Source of the DNA: Burkholderiales bacterium
Lineage (GTDB): Bacteria; Pseudomonadota; Gammaproteobacteria; Burkholderiales; Burkholderiaceae_C
DNA: 64,000 bases
Reading direction: 5' to 3'
Assembly: GCA_016703325.1 (NCBI GenBank)
Contig: JADJCH010000022.1
Span: forward strand, 23,712-87,711
A program made the translations under genes and the position numbers. Position 1 is the stretch's first letter, and each line of letters begins with the position of its first letter. The notes under the pieces were generated by a model. That model was not told the origin of the DNA, made no database searches, and saw only the letters and a list, made by a program, of their open reading frames with translations. Positions 25,653 to 34,509 of this stretch are shown one piece after another.

Positions 25653-25980
25653 GTCGGCCTGCCTTGGGCTGGAGGGACGGTTCGGCCTGGTACGAGACCA
25701 CCGGCTCCTGGACCGCCTGGTGCTCGGACAGTGCAAGAGACGGAGAAGAAGTCACCGGATCGGCAGCAAGGTCCTCATCGTCCGCACGAGGCTGCGTCCA
25801 GTCGATGCTTTCGTCCCCTTCCCACTTCAGCTTGCCCTTCCATTTCAGGATCTCCCGATACGCGGCCTGCCGCGCCAGCAGCTTCAGACCCGCCTCCACG
25901 GCTTCTTTCTTGGTCTGGTAGGGCCCGGCCTTCATGGCTGCATCCAGCAATTCAGGGTCGATCACAATGTTTGTGCGCAC
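25639..25980 (-). CDS. vapB: VapB-type antitoxin
   Basis: A 113-residue antitoxin. Residues 1-58 match VapB proteins with an RHH-like N-terminus: RTNIVIDPELLDAAMKAG, TKKEAVEAGLKLL and ILKWKGKLKWEGD. Usual relatives stop soon after the KWEGD motif; this one continues about 50 residues with low-complexity acidic and Pro/Ala sequence before overlapping vapC. The start is GTG at 25980 and lies inside a perfect 10-bp inverted repeat (25979-26014), the likely autoregulatory operator. The pair lies between liuB and liuC. Confidence 0.87.
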   Translation of the reverse strand: MRTNIVIDPELLDAAMKAGPYQTKKEAVEAGLKLLARQAAYREILKWKGKLKWEGDESIDWTQPRADDEDLAADPVTSSPSLALSEHQAVQEPVVSYQAEPSLQPKAGRRARR

Positions 25981-26014
25981 GATGTGTACCTTTCAATTAC
26001 TCAATACACATCGT
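25979..26014. promoter_or_regulatory. VapB operator (inverted repeat over the vapB start)
   Basis: ACGATGTGTA (25979-25988) and TACACATCGT (26005-26014) form a perfect 10-bp inverted repeat with a 16-base AT-rich spacer. One arm overlaps the vapB GTG start codon. VapBC operons are normally autorepressed at such sites. It also gives the toxin-antitoxin pair its own promoter region inside the liu operon. Confidence 0.7.
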
Positions 26015-26056
26015 ACACCTGTTGCGGATCTTGGCGCCACTCCGTCAGCTGCCAGA

Positions 26057-27703
<1,647 letters not shown>

Positions 27704-27713
27704 GGCGCCGACC

Positions 27714-28886
27714 TCAGCAGGTTTCCGCAAACAACTCGCGGCCGATCAGCATGCGGCGGATCTCGCTGGTGCCGGCGCCGATCTCGTAGAGCTTGGCGTC
27801 GCGCCAAAGCCGGCCGGTGGGGTACTCGTTGGTGTAGCCCACGCCACCGAGTGCCTGGATCGCCTCGCCGGCCATCCAGGTGGCCTTCTCGGCGGTGTAG
27901 AGGATCACGCCGGCGGCGTCCTTGCGCAGCGTGCGGCTGTGGTCGCCGCGGTCGGCCGCCTGCGCCACCGCATAGGCATAGGCGCGGCAGGCCTGGAAGG
28001 TGGAGTACATGTCGGCCAGCTTGCCTTGCATGAGCTGGAACTCGCCAATGCTCTGGCCGAACTGCTTGCGCTCATGCACGAAGGGCACGACCACGTCCAG
28101 GCAGGCCGCCATGATGCCCAGCGGGCCGCCGGAGAGCACGATGCGCTCGTAGTCCAGGCCGGACATCAGCACTTTGGTGCCGTTGCCCTCGCCGCCGAGC
28201 ACGTTCTCCTCCGGCACCTCGCAGTCGTCGAAGAACAGCGGGTAGGTGTTGCTGCCGCGCATGCCCAGCTTGTCCAGGTGCTCGCCCCGGCTGAAGCCCT
28301 TGAAGCCCTTCTCGATCAGGAAGGCGGTCATGCCGCGCGCACCCAGCTCGGGCTCGGTCTTGGCGTAGACCACCAGCGTGTCCGCGTCGCCGCCGTTGGT
28401 GATCCACATCTTGCTGCCGTTGAGCACGTAGCGGTCACCCTTCTTGTCGGCCCGCAGCTTCATGCTGACCACGTCGGAGCCGGCGCCCGGCTCGCTCATC
28501 GCCAGCGCGCCGACGTGTTCACCGCTGATCAGCCTGGGCAGGTACTTGGCGCGCTGCGCGTCCGTGCCGTTGCGGCGGATCTGGTTGATGCACAGGTTGG
28601 AGTGCGCGCCGTAGCTCAGGCCCACCGAGGCACTGGCGCGGCTGATCTCCTCCATGGCCACCATGTGGGCGACGTAGCCCATCGCGGTGCCGCCCAGTTC
28701 CTCCGGCACGGTCAGGCCGTGCACGCCCAGGTCACCCAGCTTCTTCCACAGGTCGGCCGGGAAGAGGTTGTCGCGGTCGATCTGGGAAGCGCGCGGGGCG
28801 ATCTCGGCCTGGGCGAAGTCGCGCACCGCATCCCGCAGCGCGGCGATGTCCTCGCCCAGGGGAAAGGTGAAGGTGGATTCGAACAT
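27714..28886 (-). CDS. liuA: Isovaleryl-CoA dehydrogenase
   Basis: FAD enzyme of 390 residues that oxidises isovaleryl-CoA to 3-methylcrotonyl-CoA and passes electrons to ETF. Family signatures are ALAMSEPGAGSDVVSMK, WITNGGDADTLVVYAKT and EAIQALGGVGYTNEYP. The catalytic glutamate of isovaleryl-CoA dehydrogenases is in the LSGGPLGIMAACLD/DYERIVLSGG region (DYERI), which separates it from short-chain acyl-CoA dehydrogenases. AGGAGA lies upstream of the ATG. It is the first gene of the liu operon and diverges from a TetR regulator across 170 bases that carry a palindromic operator. Confidence 0.95.
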   Translation of the reverse strand: MFESTFTFPLGEDIAALRDAVRDFAQAEIAPRASQIDRDNLFPADLWKKLGDLGVHGLTVPEELGGTAMGYVAHMVAMEEISRASASVGLSYGAHSNLCINQIRRNGTDAQRAKYLPRLISGEHVGALAMSEPGAGSDVVSMKLRADKKGDRYVLNGSKMWITNGGDADTLVVYAKTEPELGARGMTAFLIEKGFKGFSRGEHLDKLGMRGSNTYPLFFDDCEVPEENVLGGEGNGTKVLMSGLDYERIVLSGGPLGIMAACLDVVVPFVHERKQFGQSIGEFQLMQGKLADMYSTFQACRAYAYAVAQAADRGDHSRTLRKDAAGVILYTAEKATWMAGEAIQALGGVGYTNEYPTGRLWRDAKLYEIGAGTSEIRRMLIGRELFAETC

Positions 28887-28936
28887 CGAGAGGTCTCCTG
28901 GCCCGGGGCCGAACGGCGGGCTGTGTCGGTTAAATC

Positions 28937-28949
28937 TGAGTCAGCCTCA
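28937..28949. promoter_or_regulatory. Possible second TetR half-site near the liuA promoter
   Basis: TGAGTCAGCCTCA has TGAG and CTCA arms around 5 bases. It resembles the core of the perfect palindrome at 29039-29053 but is shorter. It lies 51 bases upstream of liuA. Confidence 0.3.
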
Positions 28950-29038
28950 ATACAAACCCTGAGTTCGTCAAAACAGGACTCGGACGGGCCGCGTTCGGGC
29001 TGAAATCTACCAGCACACTCGCACGCCAGCAAGCTTTT

Positions 29039-29053
29039 TTGAGTAATACTCAA
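29039..29053. promoter_or_regulatory. Perfect palindrome at the TetR start (liu operator)
   Basis: TTGAGTAATACTCAA is a 7-1-7 perfect palindrome ending three bases before the TetR ATG at 29057. It lies in the divergent region between liuA and the regulator gene, so it probably mediates autoregulation and may control liu expression. Its position leaves no room for a normal ribosome-binding site. Confidence 0.7.
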
Positions 29054-29056
29054 CAC

Positions 29057-29797
29057 ATGAGCAACTCTGCTGCCCTTGACCCCGTCGCCGCACCGGCCCC
29101 CGCACCCACGGCCGCACGCATTCGCCGCGCCCCGGCCAGCGCCAAGAGCGAGCAGCGCATTCGCGACATCCTGCGGGTGGGTCGGGAAGTGTTTGCCGCG
29201 AAGGGCTTCGAGCGCGCCACCACCACCGAGATCGCGCAGCGCCTGGGCATCAGCGAGGCCACCGTCTTCACCTACTTCCACGGCAAGCGCGAGCTCTGCC
29301 TGCGGGTGATTGCGGACTGGTACGACGAGATCGTGCAGGCGATGGAGTCCGGCATGCCGGTGGACGCGCCGGTGCGCCGGCAGTTCGAGTACTTCGTGCG
29401 CACCCACCTGAGCCTGTTCCTGATCCAGGGCACCGGGCTGTGCGCGCTGGTGCTGTCGGAGGGGCGCTCCAGGGGGCAGGAGCTGGGCGAAAGCTTCCTG
29501 CCGCTGCAGCGCCGCTACACCGCGCCGCTGATGGAGCTGCTGGCCCGTGGCCAGGCCAGCGGCGAGGTGCGTGCCGACCTGCCCCTGAGACTGCTGCGCC
29601 CGCTGGTGCTGGGGCCGATGGAGCATCTGCTCTGGGAGGCCGTGGCGCAGGAACGCCCGATGGACATCGACGCCACCGCCGATGCCCTGGTGGAGCTGCT
29701 GTGGCGCGCCATCAGTCCACCAGATGCCGAACTGGCCGCACTGCGGCGACTGCGCGACCGCGTCGGCCAGGCCCTGTCGGAGACCCAGGGCCACTGA
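29057..29797 (+). CDS. TetR-family regulator of the liu operon (LiuQ-like)
   Basis: A 246-residue repressor. The N-terminal helix-turn-helix reads ILRVGREVFAAKGFERATTTEIAQRLGISEATVFTYFHGKRELCLRVI, textbook TetR. The C-terminal ligand domain is helical with EYFVRTHLSLFLIQGTGLCALVLSEGR. In Betaproteobacteria the leucine-degradation genes are usually governed by a TetR regulator called LiuQ; the divergent position next to liuA fits this. The inducer is probably a pathway acyl-CoA, by analogy. The ATG at 29057 lies directly after the palindrome, and a TTG six codons upstream lies within it. Confidence 0.87.
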   Translation: MSNSAALDPVAAPAPAPTAARIRRAPASAKSEQRIRDILRVGREVFAAKGFERATTTEIAQRLGISEATVFTYFHGKRELCLRVIADWYDEIVQAMESGMPVDAPVRRQFEYFVRTHLSLFLIQGTGLCALVLSEGRSRGQELGESFLPLQRRYTAPLMELLARGQASGEVRADLPLRLLRPLVLGPMEHLLWEAVAQERPMDIDATADALVELLWRAISPPDAELAALRRLRDRVGQALSETQGH

Positions 29798-29798
29798 T

Positions 29799-30956
29799 TC
29801 AACGGGGGCCGGGAACCGCCCCGTGAACTAAGGCGGTTTGGGCCACGGCGACGCGCTCACGAGACTTGGCGGGGCTGGCCCAGCGCAGCTCCACACCCAG
29901 GTGAAGTGCCTGTGCGGCGAGCATCGACAGCCCCCAGGCCAGTCCCAACGCCCACAGCGCAGGCACCACTGCGCCTGGCCAGAGCCGGTCGACCATGGCC
30001 CCGACCACCAGGGCGACCGGGTAGTGCACCAGAAACAGCGCATAGGAGCTGCACGACAGCCCCGTCAAAACCCGCGGCCAGCACCAACGGGCCATGGCGT
30101 CCTGCCAGGGACCGGCCAACAGCAAAGCGGTGATCACCGCCAGCCCGACGCGCTCACGTGGCTCCACCCACAGTGCCAGCAGACCCAGCAGCAGAATCCA
30201 CCCCCACCAGACTCGGGCAACGGCCGGGCTGCGGGCGCCACGTGCCCAGGCCGCCAGCACCCCCAGACCCCAGGCACCGACAAAGTACAGCGCCCAGGCG
30301 TCCAGGTCAGGGTCGAGGTTCCACACCAGCAGGGACAGCGCCACCGCGCCCACCACCGCAGCGGCGGTGGCGAGCCGGCGCCAGCGCTGCGGCAGCCGAT
30401 CGCGCAGCAGCAGCAGGGCCAGCAGGCCCCACTGCAGCTGCAGGTCGATGGCCAGGTACCACACCCCCGAGCTCAGCGCCGGCAGCCCCACCAGATCCTG
30501 CAGGAAGAACACATGCGCCAGCACCTGGGCGAGCGTTGGGGCTGCAGGCGTGTCGGGGTCATCTCCCAGCCACCGGGCCAGGGCAGCGGCCAGCACCGCA
30601 GCGAGCAAGGCCACCAGGGCCGGCACGGCCAGCCGGCGCCAGCGCGCCCAACCCAGAATCCACAGCTCGGATGCGCTGATCGGGCGATGCACACCGGGCG
30701 CAGGCAGGCTGCCCCGGGCCGCCAGGAACCCCCCCACCACCAGGAAGATCTGCACCACCCACAGCGCCATGTCCACCAGTACCTCTGACACGGCCTCCGC
30801 TCGCTGGGCCAATGCCCTCCCCATCGGCCCGTAGAGGGCGAAGTGATGCCAGACGATGCACTGGGCCGCGAAAACCTTCAGCAGGTCGATCAGCGGCAGG
30901 CCATGAACACCAGCAGATGCGGGCCGTGAAACGGAACGAGGCAGCGAGATGGACAT
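29799..30956 (-). CDS. Acyltransferase-3 family membrane protein
   Basis: A 385-residue integral membrane acyltransferase with about ten hydrophobic helices. The helix-1 region IDLLKVFAAQCIVWHHFALYG carries the conserved histidine of the family, and LSCSSYALFLVHYPVALVV near the C-terminus matches the usual S..Y..Y..H.P pattern. Members add acetyl, succinyl or other acyl groups to periplasmic glucans, O-antigen or antibiotics. The acceptor here is unknown because neighbours give no clue. It lies just downstream, in transcription, of a strong terminator (30975-31011), so it must have its own promoter close to its start. Confidence 0.82.
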   Translation of the reverse strand: MSISLPRSVSRPASAGVHGLPLIDLLKVFAAQCIVWHHFALYGPMGRALAQRAEAVSEVLVDMALWVVQIFLVVGGFLAARGSLPAPGVHRPISASELWILGWARWRRLAVPALVALLAAVLAAALARWLGDDPDTPAAPTLAQVLAHVFFLQDLVGLPALSSGVWYLAIDLQLQWGLLALLLLRDRLPQRWRRLATAAAVVGAVALSLLVWNLDPDLDAWALYFVGAWGLGVLAAWARGARSPAVARVWWGWILLLGLLALWVEPRERVGLAVITALLLAGPWQDAMARWCWPRVLTGLSCSSYALFLVHYPVALVVGAMVDRLWPGAVVPALWALGLAWGLSMLAAQALHLGVELRWASPAKSRERVAVAQTALVHGAVPGPR

Positions 30957-30974
30957 GAGCAGACAGAAAGAAGA

Positions 30975-31011
30975 ACAGGCGGGCGCCGGAGAATCTCCGA
31001 CGCCCGCCTGT
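30975..31011 (-). terminator. Strong hairpin terminator after the outer-membrane protein gene
   Basis: Perfect 11-bp arms ACAGGCGGGCG (30975-30985) and CGCCCGCCTGT (31001-31011) enclose a second perfect 6-bp stem (CGGAGA/TCTCCG). On the minus strand it is followed by the T-rich TTCTTCTTTCT. This terminates the gene at 31059-31772. Confidence 0.8.
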
Positions 31012-31058
31012 GCCGATTGTCGCAGCCCTGCCTTGCAGCCAAGTTGGGTGCAGCCCGG

Positions 31059-31772
31059 TCAGAGTCCGATGCCGTACCAGCCAACCCCGGCCGTCCAGAA
31101 CCCGCTGCCGGTCTCACCCGCCACACGCCCCCGCGTCAGGTCCAGTCCCAGACGGTCTGCCAGGATCCACCGCCGCAGCCCCAGCGATTGCAGCGCCCCG
31201 CCCTGCCCACGGGTGGCCAGCGCCTCGCCAAAAAACATCCAGTCCTCCGACGGTGCCCAGGTCAGTGCAGCGTGGCCGTGGGCCTGGTGCTGTCGCGGCC
31301 CATGGACATACTCCTCGCCGAAGTTCAGGTGCAACTGCCACTGCGCAGACAACTCCAGCGACAGCAGGCCGACCAGGCCACGGTTGGCGGTGTGCCAACC
31401 CTCCCCTTGTGACTGCTCCCGCCCGCCGTACGCCTTGAGTCCAAACCGCGCCGGCCCCCACTGCCAGGCCGGGTCCACCCATTTCACGCCGACGGACAGC
31501 ATCCGACCCGGACCTGCGTCGCCGCCCAGGAAGCGCCATTCCAGACCAACCTCCACCGCGTCGCCCAGCCCGCAGGCCGGGGCCAGCACCACGTCACGAG
31601 CGCCTTCAGCCCGCTGAAACCAGGACTCGGCCTGGCAGGTGGCGGCGCCTGCCGTGGCGGCATCGTCGGTGGACAAGGGGCGACCGGCCCAGGCCAGTCC
31701 CGCCGTCGCCAGCCCCAAAAACAGCAGAAGCATTTGGCGACCCCTTACAGGAGCCAGGATGGTGTGTGGCAT
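31059..31772 (-). CDS. Putative exported outer-membrane beta-barrel protein
   Basis: A 237-residue protein with a signal peptide (MLLLFLGLATAGLAWA) and a series of alternating amphipathic strands: VEVGLEWRFLGG, RMLSVGVKWVDPAW, RFGLKAYGG and LSLELSAQWQLHLNFGEEYVHG. It ends in a strand finishing GVGWYGIGL. A short motif RPLSTDDA follows the cleavage site, as in a group of small transporter-like outer-membrane proteins. The function is unknown. The ATG at 31772 is the first start that gives a reasonable export signal. It is followed by a strong terminator. Confidence 0.7.
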   Translation of the reverse strand: MPHTILAPVRGRQMLLLFLGLATAGLAWAGRPLSTDDAATAGAATCQAESWFQRAEGARDVVLAPACGLGDAVEVGLEWRFLGGDAGPGRMLSVGVKWVDPAWQWGPARFGLKAYGGREQSQGEGWHTANRGLVGLLSLELSAQWQLHLNFGEEYVHGPRQHQAHGHAALTWAPSEDWMFFGEALATRGQGGALQSLGLRRWILADRLGLDLTRGRVAGETGSGFWTAGVGWYGIGL

Positions 31773-31989
31773 GAGAACCCTTCGCAACGTTGGAGCCAAT
31801 CGGCTGCGAAAGTACCCTCCATGACCGCCGGACCTTTGAACAAACAAGGGGGCAAGACACCCTGTTTTGACTCCGGCGACCTGTATCACCGCCCCGACTG
31901 GCATCGACAACACGGATCTCCAAGACCGCAGGCGCGCCTCAAGTCACCAACGACAACAGCAATCCCGCCGGAGCGCCCCCCCCCCGCAG
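31773..31989. other. Non-coding stretch with a C10 run
   Basis: No gene is seen here. It is the leader of the minus-strand outer-membrane protein gene and the edge of the chrA remnant. A run of ten C (31976-31985) is a likely slippage site. Confidence 0.5.
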
Positions 31990-32240
31990 CGGCATTGCAC
32001 CCACTTTGAAGCGCAACAGCCTCAGCGCTGCCGAAGCGGAGCGCAGCATGCAACACCGGCGCCGTCACTGCCGGCTTGATGCAGTAGAACAGGCCGGCCA
32101 CCACCCGCACCTGGCCAAACCGCAGGTGCATTCACGGCAGCGCGATCTGCCCCGCCGAACCACCAAAGCTGATGAAGCCAGCTGGAGCCGGAAACCCAGC
32201 GCCTCGGCGAAACTGTCCGGCCGCGGGCCCTGCACGCCCG
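31990..32240 (-). pseudogene. Decayed, internally deleted chrA fragment
   Basis: On the minus strand this segment reads pieces of a ChrA chromate transporter: AEALGFRLQLAS in one frame and LRFGQVRVVAGLFYCIKPAVTAPVLHAA in another. Its DNA aligns with the intact chrA of this window: 32041-32147 matches 35451-35557 without gaps at roughly three-quarters identity, and 32148-32230 matches about 35759-35840 with a one-base deletion. The 201 bases between are missing, and the join falls at GCGATC, present at both ends in the intact gene. It is non-functional and lies upstream of the pobA end, perhaps the relic of a second chrA. Confidence 0.75.
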
Positions 32241-32297
32241 TCGTGTCGACGACAGCCGGATGTGCAGGGAATTCAGGCACCTTGCATGGGCTTCAGT

Positions 32298-33470
32298 TCA
32301 AAACGGCAGCCCGACGTAGTTCTCCGCCAGCGAGCGCTGCGCCGCCTCTGACGAGAACAGGTAGGCCAGGTCGGTCTGCTGCAGCTTCTGGTCGTAGGCG
32401 ATGCTGTCCGGGAAGGTGTGCAGCAGCGTGGTCATCCACCAGGAGAAGCGCTGCGCCTTCCACACCCGCGCCAGCGCCTTGGCGGAGTAGCCGTCCAGCC
32501 CGCTGTCGTCGCCGCGCTGGTAGTGCGCCACCATCGCGTGGTACAGGTAGTAGATGTCCGAGGCCGCGCTGTTCAGGCCGCGCGCACCCGTGGGCGGCAC
32601 GATGTGCGCCGCATCGCCGGCCAGGAACAGGTTGCCGTAGCGCATCGGCTCGGCCACGAAGGAGCGCAGCGGGGCGATCGACTTCTCGATCGACGCGCCG
32701 GTGATCAGGCGCTCAGCCACCTCGGCAGGCAGGCGGCGCTTGAGTTCGGCCCAGAAGGCCTCGTCGGACCAGTCCTCCACCGTGTCGGTCAGCGGCACCT
32801 GGATGTAGTAGCGGCTGAGCACCTGCGAGCGCAGCGAGCACAGCGCAAAGCCACGCTCATGCTTGGCATAGATCAGCTCGGGCGACACCGGCTTGGTGCG
32901 CGACAGCACGCCCAGCCAGCCGAAGGGGTAGACCTTTTCGTACTCGCGCAGCACGTTCTTCGGGATCGACTTGCGGCTCACGCCGTGGAAGCCGTCCGCG
33001 CCGATGACATAGTCGCAGTCGATGCGGATGATGTCGTCGCCGCTGCGGTAGGTGACGTAGGGCGTCGCGCTGGTCAGGTCGTGCGGCTGCACGTCCTCGG
33101 CGTTGTGGATCACCACGCCCTTCATGCGGTCGCGTGCGTCGTACAGATCGCGCGTGAGTTCGGTCTGGCCGTACACCACCACCGAGCTGCCGCCGCTGTG
33201 CTTGTGCAGGTCCACCCGGTCCATCTGGCCGTCGTGGGCGATGAAGAAGCCCTCGTGGATCTCGCCCTCGCGGTCCATGCGCTCACCGCACTGGGCCTCG
33301 CGCATCAGCTCGGCGAAGCCGTGCTCCAGCACGCCGGCGCGGATGCGACCGAGCACGTACTCGCGGCTTTGCCGTTCGAGCACGACGGTGTCGATGCCCT
33401 TGAGGTGCAAAAGCTGCGACAGCATCAGCCCCGAAGGACCACCGCCGATGATGCATACACTGGTTTTCAT
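32298..33470 (-). CDS. pobA: 4-hydroxybenzoate 3-monooxygenase
   Basis: FAD- and NAD(P)H-dependent aromatic hydroxylase (390 residues) that makes protocatechuate from 4-hydroxybenzoate. It shows the N-terminal FAD motif KTSVCIIGGGPSGLMLSQLL, the RIRAGVLEHG segment of the PobA family, the DG motif CDYVIGADGFHGVSR and the second FAD motif GNLFLAGDAAHIVPPTGARGLN. The length matches the Pseudomonas enzyme (394). The ATG at 33470 is preceded by GGAGACAGGC. It is divergent from an AraC-family gene with an inverted repeat between them. No protocatechuate ring-cleavage genes are next to it. Confidence 0.95.
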   Translation of the reverse strand: MKTSVCIIGGGPSGLMLSQLLHLKGIDTVVLERQSREYVLGRIRAGVLEHGFAELMREAQCGERMDREGEIHEGFFIAHDGQMDRVDLHKHSGGSSVVVYGQTELTRDLYDARDRMKGVVIHNAEDVQPHDLTSATPYVTYRSGDDIIRIDCDYVIGADGFHGVSRKSIPKNVLREYEKVYPFGWLGVLSRTKPVSPELIYAKHERGFALCSLRSQVLSRYYIQVPLTDTVEDWSDEAFWAELKRRLPAEVAERLITGASIEKSIAPLRSFVAEPMRYGNLFLAGDAAHIVPPTGARGLNSAASDIYYLYHAMVAHYQRGDDSGLDGYSAKALARVWKAQRFSWWMTTLLHTFPDSIAYDQKLQQTDLAYLFSSEAAQRSLAENYVGLPF

Positions 33471-33492
33471 GCCTGTCTCCTGATCGAAGTCA

Positions 33493-33515
33493 ATGGCGCG
33501 AACCCCTCGCGCCAT
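33493..33515. promoter_or_regulatory. Inverted repeat in the pobA-pobR intergenic region
   Basis: ATGGCGCG (33493-33500) and CGCGCCAT (33508-33515) form a perfect 8-bp inverted repeat with a 7-base spacer, 23 bases upstream of pobA. It is a candidate regulatory site, although AraC-type activators often use direct repeats. Confidence 0.4.
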
Positions 33516-33586
33516 GGCCGCCAATGTAGCCAGCCAGAGGCACGGCCGGAATGGCTGATTCCCGCCAGGACTTGTACGATTCGAAC

Positions 33587-34483
33587 ATGACCGCCCCCCC
33601 TCCCCCGCCGATTCGCAACTACAGCCTGTACGGCGAGTCCGAGCTGCTGCCGGACGTGATGCACTGCGAAACCATTGCCCAGCGCTCGGTGCTGCACGAC
33701 TGGGAGCTGGCACCGCACCGCCACGACCACCTGCACCAGCTGGTGCTGTTGCGCAGCGGCGGGGGCAGTACCTGGCTGGAAGGGCGCGAGCTGGCGCTGC
33801 CGCCGATGTCGCTGGTGAACGTCGCCCCCGGCGACGTGCATGCCTTCACCTTCGAGCCCGGCACCCAGGGCCTGGTGGTGACGCTGGCCGACACCCTGCG
33901 CGACGAGCTGCTCGCGCGCGACCCCGAGCCCCGCCGCCTGCTGGGCAGCGCCTGGGTGGGCCAGGCCGACGGCGCGGCGGATGCGGTGATGGAGCAGCTC
34001 GCCCAGGAGTACGCCGGGCGCTCGACGGCGCGCGCGCTGCTGCTGCGCGGGCTGGCCGCCACGCTGCTCGGCCACGCCGCGCGGGTCGCCGAGCGGCTGG
34101 CCGAGCGGGGCGCTCCGGTCAGGACCCGCATGGCCGAATCCCACCTGCTGCAGCGCTTCGAGGCGCTGCTGGAGGCGCACTTCCGCGACCACTGGACGGT
34201 GGCCGACTATGCGCAGGCCCTGGCCGTCACCCCCACGCACCTGAGCCGCGTGGTGCGCAGCGCCCTGGGTGTGCCGGCCTCGCGCCTGATCGACGCCCGC
34301 GTGGTGCGCGAGGCGCGCCGCCACCTGGCCTACACCCACCTGGCGGTGGCGACGATCGGCTATGCGCTGGGCTTCTCCGACCCGGCGCTGTTCAGCCGCG
34401 TGTTCAGCCGGGTGGCCGGCTGCTCGCCACGCGCCTTCCGCGAGCGGCTGGGCGCCAGCCGCTCGCAGGCGGCCGGGGCCTGA
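33587..34483 (+). CDS. pobR: AraC-family activator, PobR-like
   Basis: A 298-residue regulator. It has an N-terminal cupin-like sensor domain (LAPHRHDHLHQLVLLRSGGGS, LPPMSLVNVAPGDVHAFTF) and a C-terminal double helix-turn-helix: WTVADYAQALAVTPTHLSRVVRSALG and VATIGYALGFSDPALFSRVFSRVAGCSPRAFRERL. PobR-type AraC proteins activate pobA in response to 4-hydroxybenzoate, and the divergent position supports that role. An in-frame ATG at 33551 would add 12 residues; family N-termini fit better with 33587. Confidence 0.85.
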   Translation: MTAPPPPPIRNYSLYGESELLPDVMHCETIAQRSVLHDWELAPHRHDHLHQLVLLRSGGGSTWLEGRELALPPMSLVNVAPGDVHAFTFEPGTQGLVVTLADTLRDELLARDPEPRRLLGSAWVGQADGAADAVMEQLAQEYAGRSTARALLLRGLAATLLGHAARVAERLAERGAPVRTRMAESHLLQRFEALLEAHFRDHWTVADYAQALAVTPTHLSRVVRSALGVPASRLIDARVVREARRHLAYTHLAVATIGYALGFSDPALFSRVFSRVAGCSPRAFRERLGASRSQAAGA

Positions 34484-34509
34484 CGCTCTCCGACCGCCGT
34501 GCCAGGACG

